Shown: in pieces, positions 20,959 through 33,715 of the stretch
How the letters are laid out: each line of letters begins with the position of its first letter
Numbering within the stretch: position 1 is the first letter of the stretch
From: Streptomyces sp. DG1A-41
Lineage (GTDB): Bacteria; Actinomycetota; Actinomycetes; Streptomycetales; Streptomycetaceae
DNA: 64,000 nt
Assembly (NCBI RefSeq): GCF_037055355.1
Contig: NZ_CP146350.1
Span: 8,269,001 to 8,333,000 of the forward strand
Direction: 5' to 3'
Program-made: the position numbers and the translations under genes
Notes under the pieces: model-generated
The model's database searches: none
The model's input: only the letters and a program-made list of their open reading frames with translations
What the model was told of the DNA's origin: nothing

Positions 20959-20983
20959 GCAAGCCTAAGTCAGGCTGCGCTTA
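20955..20983 (+). promoter_or_regulatory. Two overlapping iron boxes before cchH
   Basis: A near-palindromic ttaggcaagcctaa (20955-20968) overlaps a second match, ctaagtcaggctgcgctta (20965-20983). They begin at the cchG stop codon and end about 33 bases before the NRPS start, so the NRPS has its own iron-controlled promoter. Confidence 0.75.
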
Positions 20984-21016
20984 CGTTGGTTTCCTTGAAA
21001 GGGTGCTGAGTCTTCG

Positions 21017-24000
21017 ATGATGGAACCGAGCGCTCGTCTCGTACGGCTTTCTCCGGCACGCCTGGCCGAGGTACGCCGCCGGACCGGCGACCACTCCGAC
21101 AGGACCATCACCGAAGCGTGCGCCATCGGGCTGTCGTACTGGACGACGGGCCGGAGTCCCGACGGCATCGACCTCACCCCCGGCACCCTGTTCGCCGACG
21201 TCCTCGGCTGGGTCGACAACGGCGGGGCCGGGCCCGGTGACTGGGAGGTCGGCGCGGACGGCCGCAGCATCACCGTCCCCGACGGTGTCGCGCCGGCCGA
21301 CGCGCAGCTCGCGCTGGACGATCTGGCCGACTTCCCGGACCGGCCCCTCGGCACCATCGGTCCGTCCAGCGTGGCCGCGAGGCTGGACGTCCTGGCCCGC
21401 TGGAACGACACCGAGGCCGACCGGATCCGCCCGGCCATCGTCGAGATGTTCCGCGAACAGGCACGGACCAGGCCGGACGCCGTCGCCGTCGTCGACGAGC
21501 ACCGATCGCTGACCTACCGTCAAGCAGCTGAACACGCCAGTCAACTGGCCCACCACTTGATCGAACGCGGCCTCGGCCACGAACAGGTCGTCGGCATCTC
21601 GCTGCGCCGCTCCGCCGACATGGTCATCGGGCTCCTCGCCGTGCTCCAGGCGGGCTGCGCCTTCGTACCGCTCGATCCGCAGTGGCCCGCCGCGCGCCGG
21701 GCCGTCGTCATCGAGGACGCCCGGGTCGTCGTACAGCTCAACGACTCGGGCGAGCACGACCCGGCCGAACCTCCGGCCGTGGCCGTCGACCTCGACGACT
21801 GGCGCTACGGCTCCCACCCCACCGAGGGGACCGGCGTCACCGTCCACGGCGACGCCCTCGCCTACGTGATCTTCACGTCGGGCTCGACCGGACGGCCCAA
21901 GGGCGCCATGATCCGGCACGAGGCGATCAGCGAGCGCCTGCTGTGGCAGGTGAACGAGATCCTGGGCTTCGGCCACGACGACGCCTCGCTGTTCAAGGCG
22001 CCGTTGTCCTTCGACATCTCCATCAACGAGATATTCCTGCCGCTGGTGTCCGGCGCCCGCCTCGTGGTGCTGCGACCCGGCGGCGAACGCGACCCCCACC
22101 ATCTGCTGAGCGTGATCGCCGAGCAGCGCGTCACCTTCACCTACCTGGTGTCGTCCATGCTGGACGTCCTGCTGGAGATCGCCGGCGACTCCGGCCGCCT
22201 GGACAGCCTCAGGCACGTGTGGTGCGGCGGCGAGGTGCTGACCCCGGAGCTGTACGAGCGGTTCCGCACCAAGCTCGACATCCCCATGTACCACGGCTAC
22301 GGCCCCGCCGAGACGACCATCGGCGTCTCGCACGTCATCTACCGGGGAGCGGCGGAACGGCTGTCGACCTCCATCGGCAAGGCCAACCCCAACACCGAAC
22401 TGTACGTCCTCGACGAGGAATTGCGCCCGGTCCCCGTCGGGGTCGGCGGCGAACTGTACGTGGGCGGGTTCCTCCTGGGGCGCGGCTACGTCAACGCGCC
22501 CGGTCTGACGGCCTCCCGGTTCGTCGCCAACCCCTTCGCGAACGACGGTTCCCGGCTCTACCGCACCGGTGACCTCGCCCGCTTCGCCCCGGACGGATCG
22601 CTGGACTTCCTCGGCCGCGCCGACAACCAGATCAAGATCCGCGGTATGAGGCTGGAGATCGAGGACGTCGAGGTCGGCCTCGCCGAGCACCCCCGCGTAC
22701 GGCACACCTGCGTCGTCGCCCGGAAGAACGCGGCGGGCGGCACCTACCTGGTGGGCTACGTCATCCCGGCCGCCGGAAGCGAGGACCTGAGGGCGGACGA
22801 GGTCAAGGCGTGGGCCGCCGAGCACATGGTCGAGTACATGGTGCCCGCCCACATCGTCGTGATGACTCGGTTCCCGCTCACCGCCAACGGCAAGCTCGAC
22901 CGCAACGCCCTGCCGGAGCCCACGATCGGCACGGGCACGCTTCTGCGGCCCACCACCGAAAACGAGCGCGCGGTCTGCGCGGCCGTCGCGTCCGTGCTGC
23001 GACTCGAAGAGGTCGGCGTCGACCAGGACTTCTTCCAGCTCGGCGGCGACAGCATCCTGGCGATCTCGCTGCTGACAGCGCTGCGCGACGCGGGCCTCTA
23101 CGTCACGGCACGGCAGATCTTCACCCATGGCACCGTCGGGGCCCTGGCCTCGGTCGCGAGCCGGGAGGACGTCTCCACGGTCGACCACCGCGATGTCGCG
23201 ACCGGTTCCGTCGTGGGATCGCCCATCGTGCAGTGGCTCGGCGAGACCACGGACGCGATCGACGGCTTCGTGCAGTCGGTCGTGCTCAACACCCCGCCGG
23301 ACCTGACCGCCGGCGCTCTCGACGAGATCCTCACCGCCGTGGTCCGCAGGCACGACATGCTGCGCGCCAGGCTGGTGCGCGCGGACCGCTGGAGCTTCGA
23401 CATCCTCGAGCCGGACGGGACTCTCGCCGGGTGGCAGGAGAGCGACCGGCCGCTCGATGCGTGCGTCGCACTCGCCACCGACGCCCTGGACCCCGACCAC
23501 GGGGTGATGCTGCGAGCCGTCTGGCGACGCGCGGCAGGGCAACTGGTCCTGGTAGCCCATCACGTGGTGATCGACGGCGTGTCCTGGCGGATCCTGATGG
23601 ACGACCTGGCCACGGCCTGGCGGCAGTTCACCTCCGGTACCCCGATCGAGCTGCCCCCGGTGGGCACGTCCTTCCGGCGCTGGACGCAACTGCTGGAGCG
23701 CGCGGCCTTCGACGCGGACAGTTCCTACTACTGGCGCCCCCTGCCGGGAGGGGACCGGCCGCTGGGCAGGCGCCCGCTGTCCGAGGCCGACACCGTCGCG
23801 ACGGAGCGACTGCGGACCGTCTCGGCCGGCCCGGAGGTCACGGCCGCGATCCTGGGCGAGACCCCCGCGAAGTTCCACGCTGGCGTCAACGACGTCCTGC
23901 TGACCGGGCTCGCCGTCGCGCTCGCCCGGTGGCGCCGCGACCTGGGACAGGACCAGACCTTCGCGCACATCGAACTGGAAGGCCACGGCCGCGAAGGACA

Positions 24001-27000
24001 GTTCGTGGCGGCCTCCGCCGGCTTCGAGCCCGAGCTGTCGCGGACCGTCGGCTGGTTCACCACCCTCTTCCCGGTGACCGTCGACCCCGGCACGGCGGCC
24101 GACTTCACCGCACCCGACTACCTGACCGCCGCCCTCAAGGCGGTCAAGGAAGACCTCGCCCGGGTGCCGGACAACGGCGTCTCCTACGGTGCCCTGCGGT
24201 ACCTGACCGACACCGAGTTCGACGCGCCCGCACCGCAGGTGCTCTTCAACTACCTCGGCCGCTTCGCCGCTGGCGACCCCGGTGACTGGCAACTCGCCCA
24301 AGCCACCGGCCAGTTGGGGGAAAAGCGTGACCCCCGGATGCGGCTGCCGCGAGCCCTGGAGTTCAACGCGATCGCCGAACCGGCCCCGACCGGCGAGTAT
24401 GACCTGGTCACCACCATCTCCTGGCCCGACGGCATGTTCACCGACGAGGACATCGCGACCATCGGCGAGTACTTCCGGGACGCCCTGGCCGGACTGGCCG
24501 CACTCGACCCGCAGGGCGGCCACTCGCCCAGTGACTTCGCCCTGGTGCCGCTGACACAGGCCGACGTCGACGCCCTGGACGGTCCGGCCCTGCGGGACAT
24601 CCTGCCGCTCACGCCGTTGCAGGAGGGCCTGTACTTCCACTCCGTCTTCGACGACGACTCGGCCGGCGCCTACGTCGAACAGCAACTCCTCACCCTGAAC
24701 GGCGAGGTGGACACCGACCGGCTCGCGGCGGCGGCCACCCGGCTGCTCACGCTGTACCCGAACCTGGCCGCCCGGTTCGTGGCCCTCGCCGACGGCCGGG
24801 TGGTCTCCGTACTGGTCAGCGGCGTCGAGGCGCCCTTCACCACCCTGGACCGCCCCGGCATCAACGACGCCGAGATACGCGACCTGGCCGAGCGGGACCG
24901 CCGCGCCGGATTCGACCTGGCGACGGGCCCGTTGACGCGGTACACCCTCATCCGCTCGGGTCCCGGCCGGAACGTCCTCGTCCAGACCGTGCACCACATC
25001 ATCGCCGACGGCTGGTCGGTGCCGCCGATGCTCCGCGCACTGCTCGCCGAGTACCACGCGCCGGGGACCGTCTACCCGGTCGGCGGCTTCTCCGACTACG
25101 TACGCCGGCTCGCCGGGCGTGACGCCGACGAGAGCGACCGGGTGTGGCGCGAGCAGCTCGCGGACCTGCCCGGCCCGTCGCTGGTCGCCGAGGGACACAC
25201 CCCGTCCGACCGGTTCGCCGACACCGCCGTGCGGCCGGAGCACGACATCGACGCGGCCGCCCGGTCGGCCGGCGTGCCGCTGAGCGTGGCCGTGCACAGC
25301 GCCTGGGCGGTGACGCTGGGCGGCATCCTGCACGGCAGGGACGTGGTGTTCGGCTCAACGGTGTCCGGCCGCGACGCGGACGTGCCCGGCATCGAGGACA
25401 TGGTGGGTCTGTTCATCAACACGATCCCCGTACGCGCCCGTTGGACCGGTCCCACCACCGCGCGGGACCTGCTCGCCTCGGTGCGGGAACACCAGGGCGC
25501 GGTCATGCCGCACCAGCACGTCTCGCTGGCCAGGATCGGCCGTCAGGCCGATGCCGGCTCCCTGTTCGACACCCTGGTGGTGTTCGACGTCGCGACCGAC
25601 GTGGACGGACTGCGGCGGCCCGGCGACACGCTGGTCGTCACCGATCTCGTCAACGAGGGCGCACCGCACTACCCGTTGACCCTGGTGGTGGAACGCGCAC
25701 TCGACGGCCGCCCGCGCTTCAACCTGATCTACGACGGCGAACTGCTGCGGGAGACGACCGCCCAGTCGATCCTGCGCACGTTCACCTCGACCCTCACCGC
25801 CCTGCTCACCCGGCCGGACACCCTGGTCGACGACCTGGCGTCCGAGGGCGACCGGCGTCCCGCACACATCACTCCGACGACCCTGGGCGCCCTGTTCGAC
25901 GCCGCCGCGCGACGCGACCCGGCCGCCACCGCCGTCACCCAGTGCCGGCTCGACGGCGGCACCCGGTCCCTGACGTACGGCGAACTGACGGAGGCCAAGG
26001 AGCAGTTGGCCTCGGCTCTGCGCGCGGCCGGTGTCGGCCCCGGCCGGCGGGTCGCCGTCGCCGTCCCGCGGTCCGTCGAGCAGGTCGTCGCCCTGGTCGC
26101 GATCGTCGCAGCGGGCGGCGCGTACGTACCGCTGGACCTGGCGTACCCGGACGAACGGCTCGAGTACATCCTCGCCGACGCCGCGCCTCGGGTCGTCCTC
26201 GTGGACAGCGAGCAGCGCGACCGCTTCACGGAACTCCTGGCCCGGACGGGCGTGCAGGCCCGCGTGCTCGTGCAGGACGACGAGCTGCCGCAGGCCACCA
26301 CCGAGCCCGGTCCCGGGGCCAGTTGGCACGACCCCGCATACGTGATCTACACGTCCGGATCGACCGGCCGCCCCAAGGGCGTCGTCGTCCCGCACTCCAG
26401 CGTGGTGACGCTGCTCGCCCACACCCGGCCCGACATGGACTTCGGCCCGCACGACGTCTGGGTCCAGTTCCACTCCTTCTCCTTCGACTTCGCGGTCTGG
26501 GAGTTGTGGGGCGCGCTGGCATACGGCGGTGAGCTGCTGGTGCCGGAGTACGGGCTCACCCGTTCCCCGGTCGACTTCCACCGGCTGGTCCGCGAGCGCG
26601 GGGTGACCGTGCTCAACCAGACGCCGTCCGCCTTCTACCAGTTCATCGAGGCCGACCGGCACGCCGGCGAGCCCCTGCCCGCCCTGCGCCGCATCATCTT
26701 CGGCGGTGAGGCGCTGGACCTCGGGCGGCTGCGCGGCTGGGTCGAACGGCACGGCACCGGCTCGCCCGAGCTGGTCAACATGTACGGCATCACAGAGACC
26801 ACCGTGCACGTCACCCACCGGGTGCTGACGGACGAGGACTTCGGCCCGGGCGACTGGGTCAGCCCGATCGGCGGTCCGATCCCCGGCCTGGTCACCTACC
26901 TTCTCGACGACCGGCTCCGGCCGGTGCCGCCGGGCCGGGTGGGCGCCATCTACGTCGCCGGCGACCAGGTGTCCCTCGGCTACCTGGGCAGGCCCGGGCT

Positions 27001-30000
27001 CACCGCGGGCCGGTTCGTGGCGAACCCCTTCGCCGGGGACGGCTCCCGCATGTACCACACGGGTGACCTCGCCCGCCGCACCCTCGACGGCGAGCTGGAG
27101 TTCGTCGGCCGCGCCGACGACCAGGTCCAGCTCAAGGGCTTCCGCGTCGAGCTGGGCGAGGTGGAGTCCGCGATCCGGGAACTCGACGGCGTGATCGACG
27201 TGGCCGTGACGGTGGCGGACAGCGGTGATCACCTGGTGGCGCACGTGGTGGGCCGGGTGCCGGGGGACTTCGCCGAGCAACTGGCCGCGAAGCTGCCCGG
27301 GCACATGGTCCCGGGCCGGGTGATGCCGGTTGAAGCACTGCCTCTGACGGTGAACGGCAAGCTGGATCGGAAGGCACTGGTGGAACGCGCCCTCAGGGGC
27401 GCGGGGCTGTCTCAATGTGCGGCTCCGCCGCGGGGCGCGACAAGCCACGACGCACCCGCGGACGAAACCACCGCGATGGCCGCACTCACCAAGATCTTCA
27501 CAGAGACGCTGCCCGGCTCGGACGTGACCGCCGACACCGACTTCTTCCACGCCGGAGGCGACAGCATCATCGCCATCACGGTCGTCAACCGTGCCCGGGC
27601 ACTCGGCCTGCCCATAGCCCCCCGGGACGTGTTCCTGCACAAGACCCCCCGCGCGCTCGCCGAGCACCTGGCGACGAGCACACCTCAGGCGGCCGTTTCC
27701 ACCCACCGCGAGGACGGCCCGCTCAGCCCCACGCCGATCATCCTCCGGCAGCGCGGACTCGGCGGCTCCCTCACCCGCTTCGCCCAGGCCAGGACCCTCC
27801 AGGCACCCGAAGGGACCGGCTTCGCGGACGCCCAGCGCGCGGCCAACGCCGTAGTCGCCGCACACCCGACCCTGCGCCTGCGGCTCCACACCCAACACGG
27901 AGTGTGGACCCTCCGCACCGAACCCGCCCGCGACATCACCGTCCTGCGCCCGGACACCACCGACGCGACGGCCGTCGCGAACGAGGCCGCCGGGCGGCTC
28001 GACCCCGAGGCCGGGGACGTCATCGCCTTCGCGTGGCTGGAGGCGAGCCGGACCCTGGTCGTCACCGTGCACCACCTCGCCGTCGACTCGGTGTCCTGGC
28101 TGATCCTGCTGGACGACCTGGCCGCCGCCCTGCGCGGGGAGGCCCTGGCCGCACCGACGACGTCGTACGCCGAGTACGCCGAAGCACTGGCCCTCGGGTC
28201 CGCCCAGGCGATCGACGGCCTCGGGCACTGGCTCACCACGCTCCAGGCGCCCCCGCTGCTCCCCGCCGTCGAGGGACTGCGGGAGACCACGGTCGTACTC
28301 CCGCCCGAAACGAGCGACCGCCTGACACGCACCGCCCCCGCGGCACTCGGCATCGGCCTCACCGAGTTGCTGTGCGGAGCCCTGCGCACCGCGCTGACCC
28401 ACATCCAGCCCTCGCCCACCGACCTCGCGATCGACCTGGAGCGGCACGGCCGGGGCCCGGTGCTCGAACAGCACGACTACACCCGTACGGTCGGCTGGTT
28501 CACCTCCATCGCGCCCGTACGGCTCACCGCGCACACCGACCCCGTCGCAGCCGCACGCGAAGTCGCCGAACGCCAGCCGGACGAGCGCGCCCACGTCGCC
28601 TACGGACAGCTCAGGTATCTCAACCCGCAGACGGCCCCACTGCTCAACACCGCCCGTCCCCAGGTGCTGTTCAACTACCTAGGCCGGGGCAGCGAGTCCC
28701 AGGCGGTGCACCTCACCGGCGGCGACCAGGGCAGCCCGTACGCCGTCGAGGTCAACGCCTGGCTCGACGAGGCCACCGGAAGCCTGCACACGGCCTTCAC
28801 TCTCGCCGAGGGCGTCCCCGACGAGTTCACCGAGCACTGGCGCGGCGCACTCCAGCGCATCGCGGACGCCGCCACCAGGGCCGAGCGCACCGCACCGGTC
28901 ACCCCGCTCCAGCGGGGCCTGTTCTTCCAGGCCCAGATGGCGGGCGCGGCCGGGCACTACGTGGCGCAGAGCTGGTTCACGTTCGACCGGCGCCTGGACA
29001 CCGGCGCGCTGGCCGAGGCGATGGCGTACGTGATCACCCGGCACCCGGTCGTGGGCGCCGGCTTCACGACCGACTCCGACGGCAACCCGGTCCAGGTACT
29101 CAAGGCCGGCCGGCGGGTCGACGTCCGCACGATCGAGCTGTCGACGGACGCCGAGGTCGACGCCCTGCGGGCCCGGGACCGCGACACGGGGTTCGACCCG
29201 GGCGAGCCACCGCTGATCCGGCTGACAGTGGTGCGCCTGCCCGACGACCGCGACGGCCTGCTGCTCAGCTACCACCTGCTGCTGTGGGACGGCTGGTCCC
29301 GCGAGATCATGCTGCGGGACCTGTTCGACGCCTACGAGGCCGCCGTCGCGGGCGAGCCCCTCGACGCGGTCCCGGCCACACCGAGCTTCGAGGACTACGC
29401 CCGGGCGCTCGCCGCCAAGGACTCCACCGCCTCGGAACGTTTCTGGGCGGAGCACCTCGCCGGCCTCCCCGGCCCCACACTGCTCGCCGGACCGGCGCCG
29501 TCCTTCTCGGCCGACCTGCCGCGCGCGCTCGTGCACACGCTGTCCGCCGAGCAGTCCGACCTGCTGCGGGAAGCGGCCCGGACGCACGGCGTCACCCTGA
29601 ACTCCGTGCTGACCGGAGCCTTCGGCCTTCTCCTCGGCGCCCGCACGGGCCGCAGTGACGCCGTGTTCGGCGTGACCGTCTCCGGCCGGGAGGGCGAGGG
29701 ACTGTCCGACATCGTGGGCGTGCTGCTCAACACCGTGCCCATGTGGACGCGGCCCCGGCCGGACGACACGGTCCGCGACTACCTCTCGGCCGTGCAGGCC
29801 GCCAGGGTCGAGGCGATGGAGCACGAGCACCTGGGGCTCGGCGAGATCCAGCGGGCCAGTGGGCACGGCACCCTGTTCGACAACCTGTTCGTGCTCCAGA
29901 ACTTCCTGGACATGGACGCGTTCGCCGAGATGAACGCCCGGCACGGCATCACCTCTGTGCAGGCCGACGACTCCACCCACTATCCGTTCACCTGGGTCGT

Positions 30001-31957
30001 CACGCCCGGCGACCGGCTCACCGTCAAGCTGGAGTACCGCGACCAGGACACCGGGAACGCCCGTCGCCTCCTCGGCGACTACCTGCGCGTGCTGGAGGAC
30101 CTGGCCCCATCGTCCGGCCCGGTGGGTGCGTTGCGGGGTCTGGGGCCGGCGCCCTCGCGGTGCGAACGCACGGACGTCGGCACGGACACCGTCGTCGACC
30201 GGTTCGACCAGGCGGCGGACCGCGCGCCGGAGCGGGTCGCGCTCGTCGCCCACGGTTCGAGGATGACGTTCGCCGAACTCCGGGACCGCAGCCGCGCGGT
30301 GGCGGGTGTGCTCGCCCGGCGGGGCATCGGCCCCGAGACGAACGTGGGTCTCGCGATCCCGCGCTCCCTCGACTCGATCGTGGCGCTGTTCGCCGTGCTG
30401 CGGGTCGGCGCCGCGTACGTGCCGCTGGAACTGGACCACCCGGACGAGCGGATCGCCGCGATCGTCGAGGACGCCCGCCCGGAGGTGATCCTCACCGTGA
30501 GCGCGGTGTCGCCGCGGCTGGCCTCGCTGGACGGCGACCTGGTCGAGCTGGACCGCCCGCTGCCCGAGGCCGAGCCGTACGTGACGTTCGCACCTGACGA
30601 CCCGGACCGCCTGCGGCATCCCGCCTACACGATCTACACCTCGGGATCGACCGGCAAGCCCAAGGGCGTGGTGACCGAGTACGCCGGACTCACCAACATG
30701 CTGATCAACCACCAGCGCCGGATCTTCGAGCCGGTGCTGGCGGAGCACGGCCACCGGATCTTCCGGATCGCACACACCGTGTCCTTCGCGTTCGACATGT
30801 CATGGGAGGAGCTGCTGTGGCTCGCCGACGGGCATGAAGTGCACGTCTGCGACGAGGAGTTGCGCCGCGACGCGCCCCGGCTGGTCGAGTACTGCCTGGA
30901 ACACGCGATCGACGTCGTCAACGTCACCCCGACCTACGCACAGCAGCTGGTGGCCGAGGGCCTGCTCGACCACCCCGAACGCCGGCCGCCGCTGGTGCTG
31001 CTCGGCGGCGAGGCCGTCACCCCGACACTGTGGCAGCGGCTCTCCGAGACCGGCGGAACGGTCGGCTACAACCTCTACGGGCCCACCGAGTACACCATCA
31101 ACACCCTCGGCATCGGCACCTTCGAGTGCCAGGACCCCGTGGTGGGCGTGGCGATCGACAACACCGACGTGTACGTCCTGGACCCGTGGCTGCGCCCCCT
31201 GCCGGACGGCGTCCCCGGTGAGCTGTACGTGTCGGGCATCGGCATCGCGCGCGGCTACCTCGGGCAGCCCGCCCAGACCGCGCACCGCTTCGTCGCCTGC
31301 CCCTTCGGGGAACCCGGCGAGCGCATGTACCGCACCGGGGACCTGGTGGTCCGCCGGCCCGACGGCAACCTGATGTACCTGGGACGCACCGATCAGCAGG
31401 TCAAGATCCGCGGGCACCGCGTCGAACTCGGCGAGGCGGAAGCCGCGTTCGCGGCACACCCGGCGGTGCGGTTCGTCGCCGCGGTCGCCCAGCCCGACCC
31501 GCAGGTCGACGGCTCGTACCGGCTGGCCGCCTATCTGGTGCTGGACGGAGCGGAGTTGGCGACGGTGGCCGCCGACGTGGGCGCCGGACTGCCGGACTTC
31601 CTGCGCCCCACCCACTACGCCCAGGTCGACAGCATCCCGCTGACGGTGAACGGGAAGGCTGACACCAAGGCGCTGCCGGAGGCCAAGCCGCTGGGCGCCC
31701 TGACCACGGTGGGGGAGCGGGGACCCGAGACCGAGACCGAGACCGTGGTGTGCGAGTACTTCGCCGAGGCACTGGACCTGGACGACGACGAGGTGAGCGC
31801 GGTGAGCGACTTCGTGTCCCTCGGAGGACACTCCATGCTGGCGGTGCGGCTGATCGGGCTGCTCCGCCGCGAGTACGGTCCCGTGATCACGATCCGTGAT
31901 CTGTTCACCCTGCGCACCCCGGAAGCGATTGCCCGCCACCTCGATGACAACTCCTGA
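21017..31957 (+). CDS. cchH: Trimodular coelichelin NRPS (CchH)
   Basis: A 3646-residue NRPS with order A1-T1-E1 / C2-A2-T2-E2 / C3-A3-T3 and no thioesterase. Approximate starts are A1 139, E1 730, C2 1192, A2 1618, E2 2234, C3 2626 and A3 3056. Phosphopantetheine serines are S679 (LGGDSI), S2183 (AGGDSI) and S3606 (LGGHSM). The specificity codes I read are DINYWGGIGK (A1, formyl-hydroxyornithine), DFWNIGMVHK (A2, threonine) and DMENLGLINK (A3, hydroxyornithine), identical to those remembered for S. coelicolor CchH. E1 has HHVVIDG (848); C2 has HHIIADG (1326); E2 has HHLAVDS (2352). C3 has HLLLWDG (2753), where the second His of HHxxxDG is Leu. Three modules make a tetrapeptide, so one module must act twice. 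A REP-like repeat encodes the A2-T2 linker. Confidence 0.97.
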   Translation: MMEPSARLVRLSPARLAEVRRRTGDHSDRTITEACAIGLSYWTTGRSPDGIDLTPGTLFADVLGWVDNGGAGPGDWEVGADGRSITVPDGVAPADAQLALDDLADFPDRPLGTIGPSSVAARLDVLARWNDTEADRIRPAIVEMFREQARTRPDAVAVVDEHRSLTYRQAAEHASQLAHHLIERGLGHEQVVGISLRRSADMVIGLLAVLQAGCAFVPLDPQWPAARRAVVIEDARVVVQLNDSGEHDPAEPPAVAVDLDDWRYGSHPTEGTGVTVHGDALAYVIFTSGSTGRPKGAMIRHEAISERLLWQVNEILGFGHDDASLFKAPLSFDISINEIFLPLVSGARLVVLRPGGERDPHHLLSVIAEQRVTFTYLVSSMLDVLLEIAGDSGRLDSLRHVWCGGEVLTPELYERFRTKLDIPMYHGYGPAETTIGVSHVIYRGAAERLSTSIGKANPNTELYVLDEELRPVPVGVGGELYVGGFLLGRGYVNAPGLTASRFVANPFANDGSRLYRTGDLARFAPDGSLDFLGRADNQIKIRGMRLEIEDVEVGLAEHPRVRHTCVVARKNAAGGTYLVGYVIPAAGSEDLRADEVKAWAAEHMVEYMVPAHIVVMTRFPLTANGKLDRNALPEPTIGTGTLLRPTTENERAVCAAVASVLRLEEVGVDQDFFQLGGDSILAISLLTALRDAGLYVTARQIFTHGTVGALASVASREDVSTVDHRDVATGSVVGSPIVQWLGETTDAIDGFVQSVVLNTPPDLTAGALDEILTAVVRRHDMLRARLVRADRWSFDILEPDGTLAGWQESDRPLDACVALATDALDPDHGVMLRAVWRRAAGQLVLVAHHVVIDGVSWRILMDDLATAWRQFTSGTPIELPPVGTSFRRWTQLLERAAFDADSSYYWRPLPGGDRPLGRRPLSEADTVATERLRTVSAGPEVTAAILGETPAKFHAGVNDVLLTGLAVALARWRRDLGQDQTFAHIELEGHGREGQFVAASAGFEPELSRTVGWFTTLFPVTVDPGTAADFTAPDYLTAALKAVKEDLARVPDNGVSYGALRYLTDTEFDAPAPQVLFNYLGRFAAGDPGDWQLAQATGQLGEKRDPRMRLPRALEFNAIAEPAPTGEYDLVTTISWPDGMFTDEDIATIGEYFRDALAGLAALDPQGGHSPSDFALVPLTQADVDALDGPALRDILPLTPLQEGLYFHSVFDDDSAGAYVEQQLLTLNGEVDTDRLAAAATRLLTLYPNLAARFVALADGRVVSVLVSGVEAPFTTLDRPGINDAEIRDLAERDRRAGFDLATGPLTRYTLIRSGPGRNVLVQTVHHIIADGWSVPPMLRALLAEYHAPGTVYPVGGFSDYVRRLAGRDADESDRVWREQLADLPGPSLVAEGHTPSDRFADTAVRPEHDIDAAARSAGVPLSVAVHSAWAVTLGGILHGRDVVFGSTVSGRDADVPGIEDMVGLFINTIPVRARWTGPTTARDLLASVREHQGAVMPHQHVSLARIGRQADAGSLFDTLVVFDVATDVDGLRRPGDTLVVTDLVNEGAPHYPLTLVVERALDGRPRFNLIYDGELLRETTAQSILRTFTSTLTALLTRPDTLVDDLASEGDRRPAHITPTTLGALFDAAARRDPAATAVTQCRLDGGTRSLTYGELTEAKEQLASALRAAGVGPGRRVAVAVPRSVEQVVALVAIVAAGGAYVPLDLAYPDERLEYILADAAPRVVLVDSEQRDRFTELLARTGVQARVLVQDDELPQATTEPGPGASWHDPAYVIYTSGSTGRPKGVVVPHSSVVTLLAHTRPDMDFGPHDVWVQFHSFSFDFAVWELWGALAYGGELLVPEYGLTRSPVDFHRLVRERGVTVLNQTPSAFYQFIEADRHAGEPLPALRRIIFGGEALDLGRLRGWVERHGTGSPELVNMYGITETTVHVTHRVLTDEDFGPGDWVSPIGGPIPGLVTYLLDDRLRPVPPGRVGAIYVAGDQVSLGYLGRPGLTAGRFVANPFAGDGSRMYHTGDLARRTLDGELEFVGRADDQVQLKGFRVELGEVESAIRELDGVIDVAVTVADSGDHLVAHVVGRVPGDFAEQLAAKLPGHMVPGRVMPVEALPLTVNGKLDRKALVERALRGAGLSQCAAPPRGATSHDAPADETTAMAALTKIFTETLPGSDVTADTDFFHAGGDSIIAITVVNRARALGLPIAPRDVFLHKTPRALAEHLATSTPQAAVSTHREDGPLSPTPIILRQRGLGGSLTRFAQARTLQAPEGTGFADAQRAANAVVAAHPTLRLRLHTQHGVWTLRTEPARDITVLRPDTTDATAVANEAAGRLDPEAGDVIAFAWLEASRTLVVTVHHLAVDSVSWLILLDDLAAALRGEALAAPTTSYAEYAEALALGSAQAIDGLGHWLTTLQAPPLLPAVEGLRETTVVLPPETSDRLTRTAPAALGIGLTELLCGALRTALTHIQPSPTDLAIDLERHGRGPVLEQHDYTRTVGWFTSIAPVRLTAHTDPVAAAREVAERQPDERAHVAYGQLRYLNPQTAPLLNTARPQVLFNYLGRGSESQAVHLTGGDQGSPYAVEVNAWLDEATGSLHTAFTLAEGVPDEFTEHWRGALQRIADAATRAERTAPVTPLQRGLFFQAQMAGAAGHYVAQSWFTFDRRLDTGALAEAMAYVITRHPVVGAGFTTDSDGNPVQVLKAGRRVDVRTIELSTDAEVDALRARDRDTGFDPGEPPLIRLTVVRLPDDRDGLLLSYHLLLWDGWSREIMLRDLFDAYEAAVAGEPLDAVPATPSFEDYARALAAKDSTASERFWAEHLAGLPGPTLLAGPAPSFSADLPRALVHTLSAEQSDLLREAARTHGVTLNSVLTGAFGLLLGARTGRSDAVFGVTVSGREGEGLSDIVGVLLNTVPMWTRPRPDDTVRDYLSAVQAARVEAMEHEHLGLGEIQRASGHGTLFDNLFVLQNFLDMDAFAEMNARHGITSVQADDSTHYPFTWVVTPGDRLTVKLEYRDQDTGNARRLLGDYLRVLEDLAPSSGPVGALRGLGPAPSRCERTDVGTDTVVDRFDQAADRAPERVALVAHGSRMTFAELRDRSRAVAGVLARRGIGPETNVGLAIPRSLDSIVALFAVLRVGAAYVPLELDHPDERIAAIVEDARPEVILTVSAVSPRLASLDGDLVELDRPLPEAEPYVTFAPDDPDRLRHPAYTIYTSGSTGKPKGVVTEYAGLTNMLINHQRRIFEPVLAEHGHRIFRIAHTVSFAFDMSWEELLWLADGHEVHVCDEELRRDAPRLVEYCLEHAIDVVNVTPTYAQQLVAEGLLDHPERRPPLVLLGGEAVTPTLWQRLSETGGTVGYNLYGPTEYTINTLGIGTFECQDPVVGVAIDNTDVYVLDPWLRPLPDGVPGELYVSGIGIARGYLGQPAQTAHRFVACPFGEPGERMYRTGDLVVRRPDGNLMYLGRTDQQVKIRGHRVELGEAEAAFAAHPAVRFVAAVAQPDPQVDGSYRLAAYLVLDGAELATVAADVGAGLPDFLRPTHYAQVDSIPLTVNGKADTKALPEAKPLGALTTVGERGPETETETVVCEYFAEALDLDDDEVSAVSDFVSLGGHSMLAVRLIGLLRREYGPVITIRDLFTLRTPEAIARHLDDNS
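27395..27463 (+). repeat. REP-like repeat inside the NRPS A2-T2 linker
   Basis: About 69 bases beginning aggggcgcggggctg and containing tgtgcggctccgccgc are nearly identical to the intergenic copy at 33644-33714. Here the repeat is translated as part of the linker [20 protein letters not shown] between the second adenylation and carrier domains, without breaking the frame. Short repeats of this look are common between Streptomyces genes. Confidence 0.8.
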
Positions 31958-33644
31958 CACGCAGCGGCCCCGCTCGGGGTCCGACATCCTCCGCACCGCA
32001 CTGCGCCGCAACGTCGGCGCCATGGCCGGCGGCACCGCCCTCATGGGCATGTACCAGGCGGGCGAGACGGCCTTCCCCATCGCGCTCGGCCTGATCGTCG
32101 AGCACACGATGCGTGATCGCAGCCTCGGCGCGCTCGGCCTCTCGATCGCCGTACTGGCCGTGATCATCACGACCGTGTCGCTGTCGTGGCGGTTCGGGAT
32201 GCGCATCCTTCAGAAGGCCAACACGACGGAGGCGCACCGCTGGCGCGTGAAGGTCGCCGCCTGCGGGCTCCAGCCGGTGGCCAGGGACGTGGACCTCAAG
32301 TCCGGCGAGGTGCTGACCATCGCCACCGAGGACGCCGACCAGACCGCCGACATCATCGAGGTGGTGCCGCTGCTGGTCAGCTCGCTGGTCGCGGTGGTCG
32401 TCGCGGCGGTCGCGCTGGGCCTGGCCGACATCCGGCTCGGCCTGCTGGTGATCGTGGGAACCGTCGCGATCCTGTCGTGCCTGAGCGTGCTGTCCAAGCG
32501 GATCGGCACCAGCACCCAGGAACAGCAGGCCCGGGTGGCGCGGGCGGGCGCGAAGGTCGCCGACCTGATCACCGGCCTGCGCCCGCTGCACGGCTTCGGC
32601 GGCAACCACGCGGCGTTCCGCTCCTATCGGAAGGTCAGCACGGAGGCGAAGGCCCAGGCGATCACCGTCGCCAAGGTGAACGGCGCCTACGCGGGCACCG
32701 CGCTGGCCCTCAACGCGGTCCTCGCCGGCGCTGTGACGCTGATGGCGGGCTGGCTGGCGTTCGACGGCCGGATCAGCATCGGCGAACTCGTCATGGCCGT
32801 GGGCCTGGCGCAGTTCATCATGGAACCGCTCAAGCTGTTCTCGGAGATGCCCAAGTACGTGATGATGGCGCGCGCCTCGGCCGAGCGCATGGCGCTGGTG
32901 CTGACCGCGCCACCCGTGATGACGCCGGGGTCCGAACGCCCGGCCGAGAGCGCGGACGTGGAGATCGACTGCGTCCGGTACGGAACCCTGCGCAAGCTGA
33001 AGTTCCAGGTGTCCGCAGGGGAGTTCGTGGCGATCGCCGCCTACCAGCCGCGCGCGGCGGCCGACCTCGCGTCGATCCTGGCCCTGAACGTCCCGCCCGG
33101 CGCGTACGAGGGAACGGTGCGGATCGGCGGGCAGGACCTCGCGGACCTGTCGGTCGAGGCGGTCCGCGAGCACATGCTGGTGAACCCCTGCGACGCGGAG
33201 ATCTTCGCGGGAACGCTCCGCTCGAACATCGACCCGTCGGGCACCAGCCGCACGCTCCCCGAGGCCGTCGAGGCGTCCATGCTGACCGACGTCGTCGCCC
33301 TCCACCGCGAAGGCCTCGACTACGGCGTCCGCGACCGCGGCGCGAACCTTTCCGGGGGACAGCGCCAACGGCTCTCCCTGGCCCGCGCACTGGCCGCCGA
33401 CAGCGCCGTCCTCGTGCTGCACGATCCGACGACGGCCGTCGACGCGGTCACGGAACAGCTCATCGCACGCAACGTCGCGAAGCTGCGCCGGGGCCGCACC
33501 ACCATCGTCCTCACCAGCAGCCCGGCCCTCCTGGACGCCGCCGACCGGGTCCTCGTCCTGGACGACGGCGTCGTCACGGCCGAGGACACGCACCGGAACC
33601 TACTGGCGACGGACGAGAACTACTGCTCGGCGGTGGCGCGATAA
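31944..33644 (+). CDS. cchI: ABC exporter half with degenerate ATP site (CchI)
   Basis: A 566-residue fused permease-ATPase starting at the ATG at 31944, 14 bases inside the end of cchH. The membrane domain spans about residues 20-310. In the ATPase the P-loop is lost: where GxxGxGKS/T is expected it reads [11 protein letters not shown] (from 366), with no Lys. The signature LSGGQRQRL (469-477) is perfect, but Walker B reads [10 protein letters not shown], so the catalytic Glu after D494 is Pro. It can therefore complete an ATP site only in partnership, most simply with CchG. It is expected to export coelichelin. Confidence 0.9.
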   Translation: MTTPDTQRPRSGSDILRTALRRNVGAMAGGTALMGMYQAGETAFPIALGLIVEHTMRDRSLGALGLSIAVLAVIITTVSLSWRFGMRILQKANTTEAHRWRVKVAACGLQPVARDVDLKSGEVLTIATEDADQTADIIEVVPLLVSSLVAVVVAAVALGLADIRLGLLVIVGTVAILSCLSVLSKRIGTSTQEQQARVARAGAKVADLITGLRPLHGFGGNHAAFRSYRKVSTEAKAQAITVAKVNGAYAGTALALNAVLAGAVTLMAGWLAFDGRISIGELVMAVGLAQFIMEPLKLFSEMPKYVMMARASAERMALVLTAPPVMTPGSERPAESADVEIDCVRYGTLRKLKFQVSAGEFVAIAAYQPRAAADLASILALNVPPGAYEGTVRIGGQDLADLSVEAVREHMLVNPCDAEIFAGTLRSNIDPSGTSRTLPEAVEASMLTDVVALHREGLDYGVRDRGANLSGGQRQRLSLARALAADSAVLVLHDPTTAVDAVTEQLIARNVAKLRRGRTTIVLTSSPALLDAADRVLVLDDGVVTAEDTHRNLLATDENYCSAVAR

Positions 33645-33714
33645 GGGGCGCGGGGCTGACTCGATGTGCGGCTCCGCCGCGCGGGCGCGACCAGCCCCCA
33701 CCGCCCCGCAGACG
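33644..33714. repeat. REP-like repeat / bidirectional terminator between cchI and cchJ
   Basis: The second copy of the repeat found at 27395. It starts at the last base of the cchI stop codon and ends just before the convergent cchJ stop. The arms ggggcgcggggctg and the later cgcgaccagcccc, with an internal gcgg-cgccgc hairpin, can fold strongly, so it probably ends transcription from both sides. Confidence 0.7.
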
Positions 33715-33715
33715 A

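Noticed and set aside
20981..25333. 1450-residue minus-strand frame opposite the NRPS
   Set aside because: Antisense frame without recognisable domains; the NRPS on the plus strand has continuous motifs through the same bases.
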